Source: Undaria pinnatifida
Lineage: Eukaryota; Sar; Phaeophyceae; Laminariales; Alariaceae
Direction of reading: 5' to 3'
Length of the DNA: 64,000 bases
NCBI GenBank assembly: GCA_012845835.1
Contig: JABAKD010000001.1
Location: forward strand, 3,599,540-3,663,539
The position numbers were made by a program, and so were the translations under genes. Under the pieces are notes generated by a model, which saw only the letters and a list, made by a program, of their open reading frames with translations, was not told the origin of the DNA and did no database searches. Below are positions 23,801-34,330 of the stretch, one piece after another (the stretch's first letter is position 1; each line of letters begins with the position of its first letter).

Positions 23801-25962
23801 ACATATAGTAATAATGTTGAAACCGATAAAAAAAAAATTGGGTAGGAGTTGGTTGGGTAGGAACACATGTAATAATAGTATTGAAAGCGTCACTCTTGTT
23901 TGAGTAGGAGTTGGGTAGGAAAACATACTATAATAGTATTGAAACCGTCATTTTTTGGGGGTAGGAGTTGGGAAGGAACACATATAATAATAGTATTGAA
24001 ACCGCCAAATTTGTTTGGGCAGGAGTTGGGTAGGAAAACATACAAAAGTAGTATTGAAACCGGCATTTTCTTTTGGTTTGGAGTTAGGTATGAAAAATCA
24101 GCGAGATGAATTGGTCAGAAAATATTTTTTCTCACCAATTTCTTATTTCCGAACCTAATGCTTTCGTGGGTCGTTCGGCCTTGGGTTTGTGAAGTTTGTC
24201 GGTTCAATGCTATTCTTACGTTTTTTTCAAATCCAACAGAGGTGAAACAAATATCGCAAACACCCTACTATTAATAGCCATCCGCCCGGTCGTAAACGAT
24301 TCTCGTTTCCATGCTTGAAACGATTTTCATTTTTTGTTGTTGTTTTGTTGTGATTTGTCGTGTTATTGTTGCCATTTTCACTTTCCGTTTGTTTTTTGGT
24401 GAAAACGACTGTCGTTTTCGTTTTCGTTGTTGCCCGCAGGCCACGCCATCGGAGTGGTCAGTAGTCTCGGACGCCAAGGTGCTGCGTATGGCCATTGTTG
24501 GCCCGGAGGGGAAACAGTGGCCGGACTCGCTCAACGTTTTTGACACCGTATGGCGAGAGAGACAGGCGAGAAAGAGAAGGAAAAGCGTGGGGGGCGGGAG
24601 GGTGGGAGGGAAGGCGGGAGAGTGTGGGGGGGATTGGGGGGGGGGGGGGGGGGGGAGGGAGGGAGGGAGGGAGGGAGGTAGGGAGGGCGGGCGGGAGGGG
24701 GGGAAGGGGGAGGGAGGGGGGAGGGAGGTAGGGAGGGCGGGTGGCGCGGAGGGAGGGAGGGATGAGGGAAGGAGGGAGGCACGGAGACAGGGAGAGAAGA
24801 GGGCCGGGGAGGAGAAGGTGGGAGAGAGCTTTTTACCCTTGTTTCGCGCTGTTGTCGCCGCCCACCCTTCGAACATCGCTTGCCCTCTGTTAGCTGGATT
24901 TCCTTGAGTTGCCCAAGGCCTCTTCCCCCGCCCCCCTCTTACCGCCACACGTTTGGAACCCCTCCTCACCTCTTGTACCGCCACACGTTTCGACCCCCCC
25001 GTCCTACTGCCGCGTTTTTGGAAAGCCTAGACGCTAGGAATGCTCTTGTTGCCGCTGCTGTTCATATTGACGGTAATTTCCGAGGCGCTCCAGAGGTCCA
25101 TCGGAGGGGCGGTGGCAGCGGCCGTAGCGGTGACGGGTGGGGGGGGAGACTCCGCTTTAGGAATCGGCGGGGGAGCTGGTGCATTCGGTGGTGTTGGTGG
25201 CGGCGGCTGGAGCGTTGGGGGAGGGGAGTTCGATCTGGGGCTGTTTTTGGAGGCCGCGGAGGATGTCTGGGCAACGTTATTCGTGGCGTGGTCCATCTGG
25301 TACATGCTGCGGTTCTTCCGGTGAGGCATGTACAGAGAGGGGCCAGGGGGTTGTTTTTCGTAACTGTGTTAGCAAAGTGCTATAATAGAATTACTCTACT
25401 CCGATTTCAAGTTCACGAGTGCAAGGATGGTTCTACTCTAGTTCCAAGTTATCAACCGTGTGCCCTGCGGGGCGTTTTCTTTCTTTGTATATGTCGCCGC
25501 GGTTTTTCTGTTACCCCCCCGCTTCGCCGTGTGTTTCATTTATTTGACTTCCTCTTTTCGTCGCCGCTGCTACCGCCGCCGATTCTCGGTTTCAACCCGG
25601 TGCGGTTCGGACTTTAAATGTTTTTTTGTTTCTCGCCGCGTTTTGGCTTTTTTTATCGTCACGTTTTCGCCCCAGTTCATTACCCAGACTACCCCGTTTC
25701 GCCGCCACCACCGCCGCCGCCGCCGTTACTCATTTTCTACCGTCGTTTGTCGGTTTATGTGGCCGCTCTGGGCAGGCTGGTGATCAAGGAGAGGGACGAC
25801 GTGCTCGCGGAGTCGATCATGAAGGCGTGCCGTGACCACCCCGGCCGCCCGGTGGTGGCCGTTCTCGGGCTGCTCCATTGCAACGGTGTGGCTGATATCA
25901 TCCGCAATTCCGCGTCTTTCTCCCCGCCGCTGACGGAGCGAACGACGGGCGCGACGTCCTAG
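17848..25962 (+). CDS. TraB/PrgY-domain (TRABD-like) protein
   Basis: Seven exons fit in frame: 17848-18396, 19543-19683, 20228-20326, 20913-21434, 24440-about 24547, 25037-25320, 25776-25962 (TAG). Exon 2 has the family opening, VGCLHGSHASGRDV then RPGAVVLELCDSRHRSL, with a GX2H motif (GCLH) and the ELC(D/E)xR glutamate. Exon 4 has GLLAGFLSAPYVVQRLGDF, EFKTAM and the VLGDRDVQETLRRL block. Exon 7 has IKERDDVLAESI and the second GX2H, VVAVLGLLHCNGV. TraB/GumN/Tiki relatives are membrane-associated putative metalloproteases; eukaryotic TRABD proteins are tied to mitochondria. Exon 6 holds a hydrophobic stretch (VWATLFVAWSIWYMLRFF). Exon 4 has a Gly/Val/Glu-rich insert of about 50 residues between EFKTAM and VLGDRD. 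Exon 1 (Ser/Arg/His-rich, possible targeting peptide), the start of exon 4 and the end of exon 5 are the weak points. Confidence 0.75.
18516..18680. repeat. GTT/GTG-rich microsatellite in TraB intron 1
   Basis: Degenerate runs of GTTGTTGGTGTT and GCTGTTGCTGTTGCTGCTGC make long artificial frames on both strands (His/Gln-rich on minus). It lies wholly inside the intron between 18397 and 19542 and is not coding. Confidence 0.6.
19135..19455 (+). repeat. Second copy of the SINE-like repeat
   Basis: This aligns with the reverse complement of 7985-8270 over about 300 bp, in the same order of blocks (box B-like GAGCTCGAGCCC, GTGCATACTCGTA, a TTGACTCGCGGAAAA block, then CCACGGTTTGTCC). The box A part is missing, so this is a 5'-truncated copy. 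It sits in intron 1 of the TraB gene, just before the acceptor of exon 2. Confidence 0.45.
19725..20095. repeat. GGT/GTC trinucleotide-rich tract
   Basis: A degenerate GGTGGTGGT and GTTGTCGTCGTC microsatellite fills intron 2 of the TraB gene. It yields Thr/Asp/Asn repeat frames on the minus strand that have no other coding evidence. Confidence 0.6.
20440..20580. repeat. TTGATTGG-type tetranucleotide repeat
   Basis: A degenerate TGAT/TGGT repeat lies in intron 3 of the TraB gene, with a perfect core near 20480-20500. It is a simple repeat without coding evidence. Confidence 0.65.
22540..22990 (+). repeat. Degenerate tandem repeat in TraB intron 4
   Basis: Units of about 100-130 bp recur roughly four times with the phrases GGGATATCTGGCACAGCAG, TTAGTTGAGATACACTGGC and CCGTGCTGCGC. 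They are diverged and non-coding. The intron containing them (21435-24439) is the longest of this gene and also holds the 60 bp repeat at 23770-24100. Confidence 0.6.
23770..24100 (+). repeat. Tandem repeat, about 58-62 bp unit, about 5-6 copies
   Basis: Each unit contains GGTAGGAGTTGGGTAGGAAA, then ACATA.TAATAGTATTGAAACCG and a T-rich spacer. Copies are regular in length and diverge by a few bases. It lies inside intron 4 of the TraB gene. Confidence 0.75.
24595..24800. repeat. (GGGA)n polypurine tract
   Basis: About 200 bp of almost pure G/A on the plus strand, mostly GGGAGGGA, just after exon 5 of the TraB gene. It produces Pro/Ser and Gly/Arg artefact frames. Such mirror-symmetric polypurine can form triplex DNA, and it makes the exon 5 donor hard to place. 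Confidence 0.7.
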
Positions 25963-26382
25963 CGGAGGACGTGCGCTTCGAGGGGGAGCTTTTAGTCACT
26001 TTGTTTTTTAACAACGGGGCTCTTTATCCGGAGGAACTACGTAAATACCGCCCGGAATACCTCTTGTGTTTTTTTCTATTGAGACTAATGCCCTGTTGTA
26101 TCTCTGTTTGATGTATGGGCCAGGGGGTGTGTTAATCGGGTTTGCACTTTCGTTTTTTTTTGTTTTCATCACCGTGAGAGTTTTGGGTGATGTATGAAAG
26201 AGCTTTTTTGGAAACGCCTCATCATACAACGGGAACCCGTCAAATTGCGCGGAGACGACGGAGAGAAAGGAGAGGGGCATACGCTTGGTCCGGTTTTTTA
26301 CCACCTTTTAATAGAGTCGATCTACCAGCCCCCGGTGACCCAGGTACTAACTGCCTTTAAACATGACCCATAATCGTCGTAT

Positions 26383-26825
26383 TTTTTTCGATCCGACGAA
26401 GCCAAATCTTGAGGAGCCTCAACGCGTTTTCGTGCATCTCTGCCGTAGCACGCGTCGAAAGGTACAGTACCTTTTTCAGATCCGGCGAAGCCAAATCTTG
26501 AGGAGCCTCAGCGTGTTTTCGTGCACCTCTGCCGTAGCACACGTCGAGAGGTACAGTACCTTTTTTAGATCCGGTGAAGCCAAGGCTTGAGGAGCCTCAC
26601 AGCGTTTCGTTCACCTCTGCCGTAGCACGCGTCGAAAGGTACAGTACCTTTTTCAGATCCGGTGAAGCCAAATCTTGAGGAGCCTCAGCGCGTTTTCGTT
26701 CACCTCTGCCGTAGCACGCGTCGAGAGGTACAGTACCTTTTTTAGATCCGGTGAAGCCAAGGCTTGAGGTGCCTCAGCGCGTTTTCGTTCACCTCTGCGG
26801 TAGGACGCATCGAGAGGTACAGATT
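26383..26825 (+). repeat. Satellite, about 89 bp unit, five copies
   Basis: Units start near 26391, 26480, 26570, 26658 and 26746. Each carries GATCCGGTGAAGCCAA, TTGAGGAGCCTCAGCGCG, then CACCTCTGCCGTAGCACGCG and GAGAGGTACAGTACCTTTTT. The array ends in a partial unit near 26825. The GGAGCCTC palindrome and the CACCTCTGCCGTAGCA phrase match blocks of the dispersed GTGCACCTCTACCGTAG family, so the satellite seems to have grown from one such element. It starts about 420 bp past the TraB stop codon. Confidence 0.8.
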
Positions 26826-27040
26826 CGACAAAATCGTTTGCTGGCTGTGGGCCGCCCCTCGAATAGCTGCGGCCGCCCGTCAGTTTTGGTTCGGTATGGG
26901 ATTAGGGTGCTTGGTCCCTGCCGGCTGCTGCTTATATACCACACGGCTTTTCGCGGGTGAAGATCCGGCCTTCGGGTCGGGTCAGGAGGGTTTCAAAACT
27001 CGCGGGTCGAGTCTGGTGGGGCCAGGAGGTGTTCGAAATC

Positions 27041-27085
27041 TCGCAGATCGGGTCGGGTCGGGTCGGGTCGGGTCGGGTCGGTTCA
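27041..27085 (+). repeat. (GGGTC)n microsatellite
   Basis: Seven or so GGGTC units in a row lie within a GGGTCGGGTC-rich 120 bp patch. Simple repeat. Confidence 0.7.
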
Positions 27086-27888
27086 GGAGGTTTCCAATTA
27101 TCACGGATTGAGTCGGGCCGACCTGACCAAACCGGCCCCGTGAAGTGCCTGTTATATACCAGTGCCCCGCGGGTTAATCGGGAGGGCTCATGTCTGGGTG
27201 GGATGTCTGGGTGGGATCAGGGTGCCAAGCGGAAGCAGACCGAAGCTTTACTTGTGTGTGCGTGCGTGTGTTGACCCATGAAAGGTCAGAGACGTAAGTT
27301 GACCGATGAATGTTTTTTAGTCGTATACCAGGTTCCAGGTAGTGAGCGGTAAAAGCTATACTGCCCTATTAATAGCGACCTGTTGGGTGACGTGGGCCTT
27401 GTCTTATTTGCTCACGGTACTCCCAAGCTGACTTTTTTTTATTTTATCTCCAGATCCTCATGCGCGGGTGGGTAAACATAATGGTTGGGCCAGAGAAGGC
27501 ACGAAAAAGGGTATCTTGACCTACCGTACTTTTGTTTTTTTGAGTCTCAAGACACGGGATACTGAAATCAAGTGAGCAAAATGGAAGAAATGCTACTCTC
27601 AAAATTCGTACTGAAATCACAACCACAGCGGGTTTTTCTTTCTCGTGTACCACTGGTTAAACCTACCATGCACTGCCGCGTATGTGTCGTGTGTCCATTA
27701 AGTGCGCCCTCTACCTCCTCACGGACAAAAACGACTGCTGTATGTTGACAATTTTTTTCGGCACAGCGCGTCGGTTACCATTCTATTGCGGATTCATACG
27801 ATGCTAAACACAAAACATCACGAAAGCGTAACCTCTTTGGAACTTCAAAAGACACCAAAAACTCGCGAAAGAAAAAGACGCTGCTTAC

Positions 27889-28014
27889 GGCATTGGCCAC
27901 GTGAAGCCTCAATCCGAGCTGCTGCTGCTGCTGCTGCTGGTGTAGTAGTGGGCGTGTCTGAACTGCAACGCTGCGCAGGAAGCTGTGAGCCTCGGCAAGC
28001 AAGCGTGACGCCAT
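27889..28014 (-). CDS. Possible first exon with mitochondrial presequence
   Basis: A 42-codon frame starts at ATG (28014) and runs to a good donor, GCC then GTAAGC, with exact phase 0. The peptide begins MASRLLAEAHSFLRSVAVQT, an amphipathic, Arg-bearing, nearly acid-free start, followed by a CAG-coded seven-Gln run. That composition fits a mitochondrial targeting peptide. No downstream exon could be recognised on the minus strand before the converging TraB gene ends at 25962, so this may be an orphan exon or chance. The Gln run may come from a CTG microsatellite. Confidence 0.3.
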
Positions 28015-28855
28015 GACGACACTCTTTGATTGCCTCTCGCAAAGCATTTCCCAGAGACGCCTGATTTACATATCGCGCTCGTCGCTTTTGGGTCTGCATC
28101 AATAATAAAAAATGGGTCCGCAAAGGGTCAAGACCGCGAAGGAACAGGGGAGGGGAGAGGGGGGGGGGGCGTCACTCGCGCGAGTAACCCCGAGCTTCCA
28201 CGGCATAAAAAAGGCCCCAGAAGCGACCCATCCCCCAGCCGTAGTCACGCCCAGTAACAAAACAAGGCGTTTTATTTCAAGCTTTCCAACAAGGCTATGT
28301 TACAGTAGAGGGAATACCCCAATCTTCGTTACTGGGTTTGAGTCACTCGAGCACGAATGACTCTCCCTCTTCTTATCATATTCACAGGCAACAAAGGACT
28401 TCCAAACAAAGACGATTTGTTTTTTACGCGCAGCGCACATAGTTCACGCCTTCCATTGTATTGCGTGGAGTTCCTGTCCAAAACCGCAATAAAAACCGAA
28501 CTCGAAAGGTATAGACTATAGTCTAGGCCGCAAAGGAACATGTGGGGGATCACTAGCGCGAGTCATCCCGAGCCAGAACGCAAGACCCCCCCCCCCCCCC
28601 CCTCGCCCCTCTCAAGGTGACGACCCCCTGTTATCATGAGGCTTAGTTTGACTGAGCTATTTGAGGCGTGCTGACGCGTGCAACGATAGAGAGAGAGGTG
28701 TAGCACTATTCGCGCCTGGACTGTTTCTGAAAGACGGGGGCTTCCTTAACCCAATATCTTCGGAAACAGGTTCTTCTATTGTTTTGCGCGATTCTCGTTG
28801 AATACCTAGGCCACCCATGGAACTTTTTATTCGGCGCGCAGCAGTTTTTGTTTTT

Positions 28856-29090
28856 CTCCAAATCAGTTTTTTGGGAGATGGGTCTTGAGCTCCTAGATTG
28901 AGTAGAACCTTGCAGAAGAAAAGTGGTGCACCTCTATCTAATATAGATAAACCTCAGGAGAAAAGTGGTGCACCTCTACCTTTTTTTTTTTTTTTCAAAT
29001 ATAGATAGAGGTGCACCACTTTTCTTCTGCGAGGTTTCCTCAATCTAGGAAGCTCAAGACCTCTCCCGAAAAACTGATTCGTCGGAGAAG
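28856..29090. repeat. Long imperfect palindrome (MITE-like hairpin)
   Basis: The arms 28856-28953 and 29000-29090 are reverse complements over about 90 bp with small gaps. Matching blocks include TCTTGAGCTCCTAGATTGAG with CTCAATCTAGGAAGCTCAAG, and AGAAGAAAAGTGGTGCACCT with its complement. The loop holds a third copy of the GAAAAGTGGTGCACCTCTA block and a poly-T run. The right flank continues in similarity with 57090-57360 for nearly 300 bp, so the hairpin is one state of a wider family. Confidence 0.75.
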
Positions 29091-29272
29091 AAATAATATG
29101 CTGCTACGAGTACCTCTGACGAAAATCCCATGGCCTGGGGCCTAGAAATTACACAAACAAACGAGAAATCATGCAAAAAAGTGACCTGTTTCTGACCACT
29201 TTCATTGGGTTTATTTAGGAGCCCCCGTCATTCAGAAAACATTTCACACGAAAAGTCATACCTCTACACCGT

Positions 29273-29534
29273 AGCTATTACGGAGATCCGTTGTTAACAG
29301 AGGGGGTAAACGCCTTATTATCATGTTGCACAACATTCACCGGAAATTTCTCACAACTTTCGCAATATCTCGGCCAGAAAACACCATTTTTTTTTTTTTT
29401 TTTTTGCGCCCCGTGACCGTAAGGCCTATGCGAACAATCCAAGCTATCGTTTACCGTTATCGACGAAGAATTGACAGAGTTATGACCCCATAGGCATTAA
29501 ATGAGCCCTGTTAACAATGAATCTCCGTAATAGC
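29273..29534. mobile_element. MITE with about 27 bp terminal inverted repeats
   Basis: The left end GCTATTACGGAGAT followed by CCGTTGTTAACAG pairs with the right end read in reverse, GCTATTACGGAGAT followed by TCATTGTTAACAG, with about three mismatches. The element is about 262 bp and non-coding, with a poly-T of about 17 inside. TA lies immediately left of the first repeat and AT on the right, so the target duplication is not clear. Confidence 0.65.
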
Positions 29535-29550
29535 ATGCATGTGCGTCTAT

Positions 29551-30197
29551 ATTGGTTAACCTTTTGCAAGTGAGTCATTCTCCGGTAGCCCGCTCCAACT
29601 TTTCTTTAACGAAATCGCCGGTTCTGAAACCAGCTCCCGACCGTGTCTCCTGATGATACGGTGCCCCTTGCCCCCCCGGCGTAATATCGTGCGATAAATA
29701 TTTATTTTCAAACATGAACATATATGTGAATATATAGATATAGTTTTCATAGCATCCGTTCTCGTGTCAAGCAGCCACGTAACGTTCGTTGAAGAAAATC
29801 GCTGTTTTTTTTGGGGGGATCTGTCGTAGAATCAGTCAAGTGGTCAAACGGACTAATACCCCAATATAATTCCTTAACAAATGCCGTCGTCGGCGGGAGT
29901 ACGGGTTTTTTCGGTCGTGGGTTCGAATCCCACCATCCACCGCAGTAAACTTTTTCAGACTTTCCCTATGTAATGTAGAACTTGAAAAATATGTCCCCGG
30001 TATCCCCAGGAAATGAAACCGAGCTTGAGGATATTGACAGAAAGGTCCGCCCCGTATATCTGGGCGACCTGCTATCCCGCCGCTTCAGGGGGGAAGATTG
30101 TTATAAGGCTTAGTTTGGGTAGTAAGCTGTTGGTTAAACCTTGTGCAAGTAAGTGATCAAACGGACTAATACCCCGCACTAATTCCTTCTTTTAACA
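29551..30197 (+). mobile_element. TRIM-like LTR element, copy C, with a nested insertion
   Basis: The 3' LTR is 30099-30197. The internal region starts after TTAACA at 29879 with ATGCCGTCGTCGGCGGG and the T-arm-like GTGGGTTCGAATCCCAC. A purine tract (CAGGGGGGAAGA) precedes the 3' LTR. The 5' LTR is truncated on its left (begins at ATTGGTTAACC, 29551) and is split by 265 bp (29572-29836) flanked by CAAGT on both sides. Removing that insert restores an LTR stretch matching the other copies. The insert has imperfect inverted ends, GAGTCATTCTCCGG and, in reverse, GACTGATTCTACGA. Confidence 0.7.
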
Positions 30198-30699
30198 TCC
30201 CCTACCGAGTCCTGGAGGGGTCAACCCATTCCTAACAAGCACTCCAGGTACAAGATATCGACAGTTTTACGACGAGAAGCTCCGGCCAATTCAGAAAACA
30301 TTTTCAGGCGAAAAACGCTACCTCTATATATATTGTAGCAACGTGTCTGAGATAGATACAAAAACGAAGATACCAATATTAAAGCTACGGTATAGGGCGG
30401 GGTTTCGCTCGGGCCTTTTCCGTTTCAGTTGCTCTGGGTCGAAAGATCAAGAGCATTACTTAGCTCTCTGAGAGTATCTTTTGAGAGCACCGGATTCAGA
30501 AATGAGGACCAGAATTTTTGGAACCGTTACATGAATAGACCTGGTCTTATCATACTTGTATCTACACGAGGGGGCTTCGCCGACGGCCTAAAGTGAGGGC
30601 CGCCAAGGAAGCTAAGGCCCGCGCAGTCATCGAAAATTGACACTTGTTGCAAACAAAACGATTTTCCGATGCCAAGGGTCTCGGTTAAAAATGTTCGAT

Positions 30700-30845
30700 T
30701 CATCCCTCTGAAACACCACGGGCATAAACATGTACTATTAACATACGTTGTTGCTGTTGTTCTCACATTAACTTGCATAATCAAGTCCGTGGTCACAGGA
30801 CAGGCTCCAGTCACTCTGGAGCTGAGGAATACCCCCACCCAGAGA
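30700..30845 (+). repeat. Dispersed repeat with GTGGTCACAGGACAGGCTCC
   Basis: About 110 bp matches the reverse complement of 54760-54865: GTTGTTGCTGTTGTTCTCAC, then ATAATCAAGTCCGTGGTCAC, then AGGACAGGCTCC and CACTCTGGAG. Shorter relatives are at about 32325-32372 and 56065-56100, both on plus. The conserved peptide-like reading on the opposite strand is a by-product of the repeat. Confidence 0.6.
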
Positions 30846-32039
30846 AAGCAAACTAAAAGCAAACTCGTACTGCATGGTCTTCTAGCGGTTGCCCTCGAAT
30901 GCTACTCTACGATCATATAAGCGTTGGTTCTAATCTTCGGATTCCTCGGGGGTAGGATTTTTGAGTCTATTTGAAAAAACAAAAAAAAACGGAATCAACT
31001 GTGTACTGAGAGCGCCTAGCCGGGTGGGTGGGCACAGCTCGATGCGAGTCGACGAGAGAAAAAACAGTTGGAATATCCTCGCGAAAAAACGAAGGTGCAC
31101 GTACCGCCGTGGGGAGTGGGAGTGGAAGAGCCTGCTTAGTGGCCCCGGTTTTTAGCTAACTCTTGGCGATGAAGCCACAACGCACACAGAGGAAGGTGCG
31201 GTTCGGCGCAGGCGATGTGTCGTAGAGCCAGTAGCTACCCCGGCTCGTGGCCGTACAGTCGAAGCTAATGTGCCGCCGAGTCTTGAATTATATTTTCTAG
31301 TCACATGCCTGGCGGGTGCTGGAGTGGATTCAAAAATTGCGCTTCAACAACAATCTAAAGGATATCGCTGGGTAGAAATCACGGTTTGCAAACTACTTGG
31401 AATTAGGGTGTCGTGGATTATTTTGCAGTACGAGTAAAACGGTAAACGTGAAGCCCACCACCAACACCACGAGCTACGTTTCCAGAAAGATGGCTCACAC
31501 CACCTCGGCTACTAAAATAAATAGTATTGTTGCTCTACCTAAGGCTAAAGATATACATGTAAGTTCATTGCCGTCTTTTCCCCTCGAGCAAGGACATGTG
31601 TGCTACTCGACAGAGTTAGCACTATTCGACCATTTTTTTTCCTTCTTCTGAATGGCCGGCCTTCTTAACCCCAAATCGTCCGAAATAGGCCATTCTTGTC
31701 TCGCAATATGATTTGTTTGCATAACCAGGCCTTGGGGTTGTTGTTCATCGGGCTTAATTTCCAGTTTTCTCGACAAATTAATTTTTGAGCGAGGTATAGA
31801 GCTCCTCAAGTAAGAACCTTCAGGAACTAAACGGTGGACCCCGTGTAGCACGTGTCCAACGCCGACGAAAACCGAAAAGCAATCCTGTTCGGTCATCATC
31901 GCCAGACAAATCTACCTCATTTGGCGCTCTTGCCCGCAACGAGCTTCTCCCCATTAGGCCCCCTGACCCCCGGGAACCATGCTGCTGCGGACGCCGAACC
32001 AGACACTCCTTACCTCGCCGATCGTCATCGAAGCAGCAG

Positions 32040-32250
32040 ACCACAACTACAAAACAGACAGTGCAATTTGCACCTGGACGGCCTTACCATCGAGACCGCC
32101 GACATCGCTAGAGATCAAACGACGGGTCCAACTCGGGCGGGCATGCTTCGAGGGGTTCAAGCTGAATCCACCGGAAATGAATCAAGCCCCGCAGGGCCGC
32201 CGGAGGCCTACCTGGCGCCCCGTTCCCATCAAGCACATTGACCCCCCCGT
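32040..32250 (+). pseudogene. Possible decayed non-LTR reverse transcriptase scrap
   Basis: One frame reads SLEIKRRVQLGRACFEGFK, which resembles the E/D-I-(K/R)-R-R-(I/V)-x-L-(G/A)-(R/K)-A-x-F block found after the catalytic core of many LINE reverse transcriptases. No catalytic YxDD block or endonuclease is visible nearby, and the frame ends within about 140 codons in unrelated sequence. This is a weak single-motif match. Confidence 0.3.
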
Positions 32251-32689
32251 GGGCCTTTCCCGTGGGCCCTTTCCGTATTATTGTTGTTCGTCTCACACGA
32301 AGCCTTGGCCACAACTTAGTGCGTGGTCACAAGACAAGGCTTCACCAACTCTGGAGTGGAACACCCCCGGAAACAAAAGCAAGACACCATGACCCCTAGC
32401 GGTGCTCTTGGAAATGTACGCCTGTAGGAGGAGCAGCGGCGACTAGCTTCCCGAGAAAGGACCACGACTTCAAGCTCAGCCAGCACTTGAACTTCAAACG
32501 AACCATCCGGGCATCCGAGAACGACGGGGGGACTTTAAGCTGAACCAGTTCAACCACACCACCTGGACATCTGGATCACTTCTGACGTCTGGCAGCTGAT
32601 GCGAAACAGAGAGCAAAATACTCGCCCAAACCAAACCCCAAACCCCTTTCCAACCCTCAACTCAATCACAACGTATTGGTTTTAGGTCT

Positions 32690-32724
32690 AGGCGGGGGGG
32701 GGAGGGGGGGGGGGGGGGGGGGGC
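32690..32724. repeat. Poly-G run
   Basis: More than 25 nearly uninterrupted G residues. Length is likely unreliable in any assembly. Confidence 0.6.
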
Positions 32725-32869
32725 GAACCACCTAAACTATCGCTACGAGTTTGAGTGGCTCGATACTCTCGCTACGAATTTGAGTAGCTCCCGGAAAGTT
32801 AACAAAAAAAAGTTTTCAACCGACATTCACAGCGAGGGTGCGAACGTGAGCATCGTTTTGTTACATAGC

Positions 32870-33050
32870 TCAGAAACTCGGCGAAGGGCCAAGACGCTGG
32901 CGGGCCTTCAACAAGCTGTAGCTGACGCGCTTTCGGCTCCCCAGGCGGTCTCGCAGAAATTTCCTGGCATTTTCTGCGGCTACTGGCTTGCTGCCCGCCC
33001 CCTCGTTGCCGCCTCCGTCCTCGTCCAGAACCACAAGCTGAAAGTTGTCG
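32870..33050 (-). CDS. Possible terminal exon, unknown protein
   Basis: On the minus strand a frame opens after the acceptor TTATCGCAG and runs 60 codons to TGA. It encodes DNFQLVVLDEDGGGNEGAGS, then KPVAAENARKFLRDRLGSRK and a basic Ser/Leu-rich tail. The composition (mixed charged and hydrophobic, no simple repeat) looks like real protein. No family is recognised, and no upstream exon could be tied to it. The NOL7-like exon at 34331-34752 is on the same strand but ends in its own stop, so the two are separate. Confidence 0.35.
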
Positions 33051-34330
33051 CTGCGATAATAACACGAAAAGAAACCCCAACGCAAAAAAAACGGAGAAGA
33101 AACACAGGCAAAACGCGGAAAGTGCGTAATGGCGTCAGGAATACCCTTGCAATGTGTGTGTTCTTCACATTACGACCTGGATTAACGATTTAATAATAAA
33201 TTTTGAAAAAAAATGGAAAAAAAGTAGAATCTAGCTTGGATTTTTTTTTTTTAAGGTCTATTCATAATAAACAAATTAAACGCACCTGCACACAATAGTA
33301 ATATTAGGCATTTGTAAATTTGGATTCTAACAAAAAAGTGAAAATGCAGTCCCAAAATACTTACTTTTGCTCGAAATTCAAATCCAATTAGGGAGTTCGC
33401 CCAATTTGATATGCCATATTCACGGTGGGACAACACAGCCGGAGCAGCCTGGCGCGAGTTTCGGCCGCGTCGACGACCACGATCGAGGCGATAAAACGCG
33501 AGCCTCAACGAGAGGCGACCGTGGCAATAGCCACGCCCACGCTTACAGATCATAGCACTGCGTACGCCTACGGTGGCGCCAAAAGACATATCACGGCGGC
33601 CGTGAGGTTAATTTTTTAACCAGCTCGATCCGCCAAGCCGCGCCAAAACCGACCCGTCGAGCCACAAACACAGGAGTATTCGCTCAATAAATAGATAGCT
33701 TCATCGCCGTCGCTGCTCCGCGCGCCGAGTTTTAGGGCTCCCACCGCCCACACACCGGACACCATGAGGGTGATAGCTTCCTAGCGTGGACCGCCGAAAA
33801 ACAAATTTGAAGCCGGCGGCGGCGCGCACGCCACGACGCATACCGTCGCGCTCGTCTACTTTCCTCGGCGTTTGTCAGCAGGGCGTTGTGTGGCTTGCTG
33901 CGTTATTCCGACTTCACACACATTTTGAACAGCAATACGCCCGTTCCTAAAAGGAAGCAAGTCAGTTTTTATCTTTCGCGAGATCAAACTTAATTTGAAA
34001 AACAACTCACAAATTGATTTTTTTTCCCAGTCGTTAAGCCAAGCCCTTACACCGTTTGTTCTACCCATATCAGCATCCAGCATATCCAGTGTCCGTGCCG
34101 ATTCTTCGGCCAAGAGATACTGAAGCATACTGGTACAAGTTCTGCGGCCGCAAACTACAAAGAAGAGATACACATCGCACCTACAGAAAAAAAAATTCGG
34201 CTATGCAATGCCTGACGTACTGGATACGAAAAGTGGCACTTACCCAAGCCAGAAAATCGAATCAAATTCCCGGAAAGAACGAAAAGAAGAACAAACGCAC
34301 GTTTTAATATGATTCGCGGCGCGACTCAGC

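Noticed and set aside
26008-26304. Minus-strand frame with SAQFDGFPLYDEAFPKKLFH just past the TraB stop
   Set aside because: No homology recognised; overlaps the probable 3' end of the TraB transcript; no exon borders.
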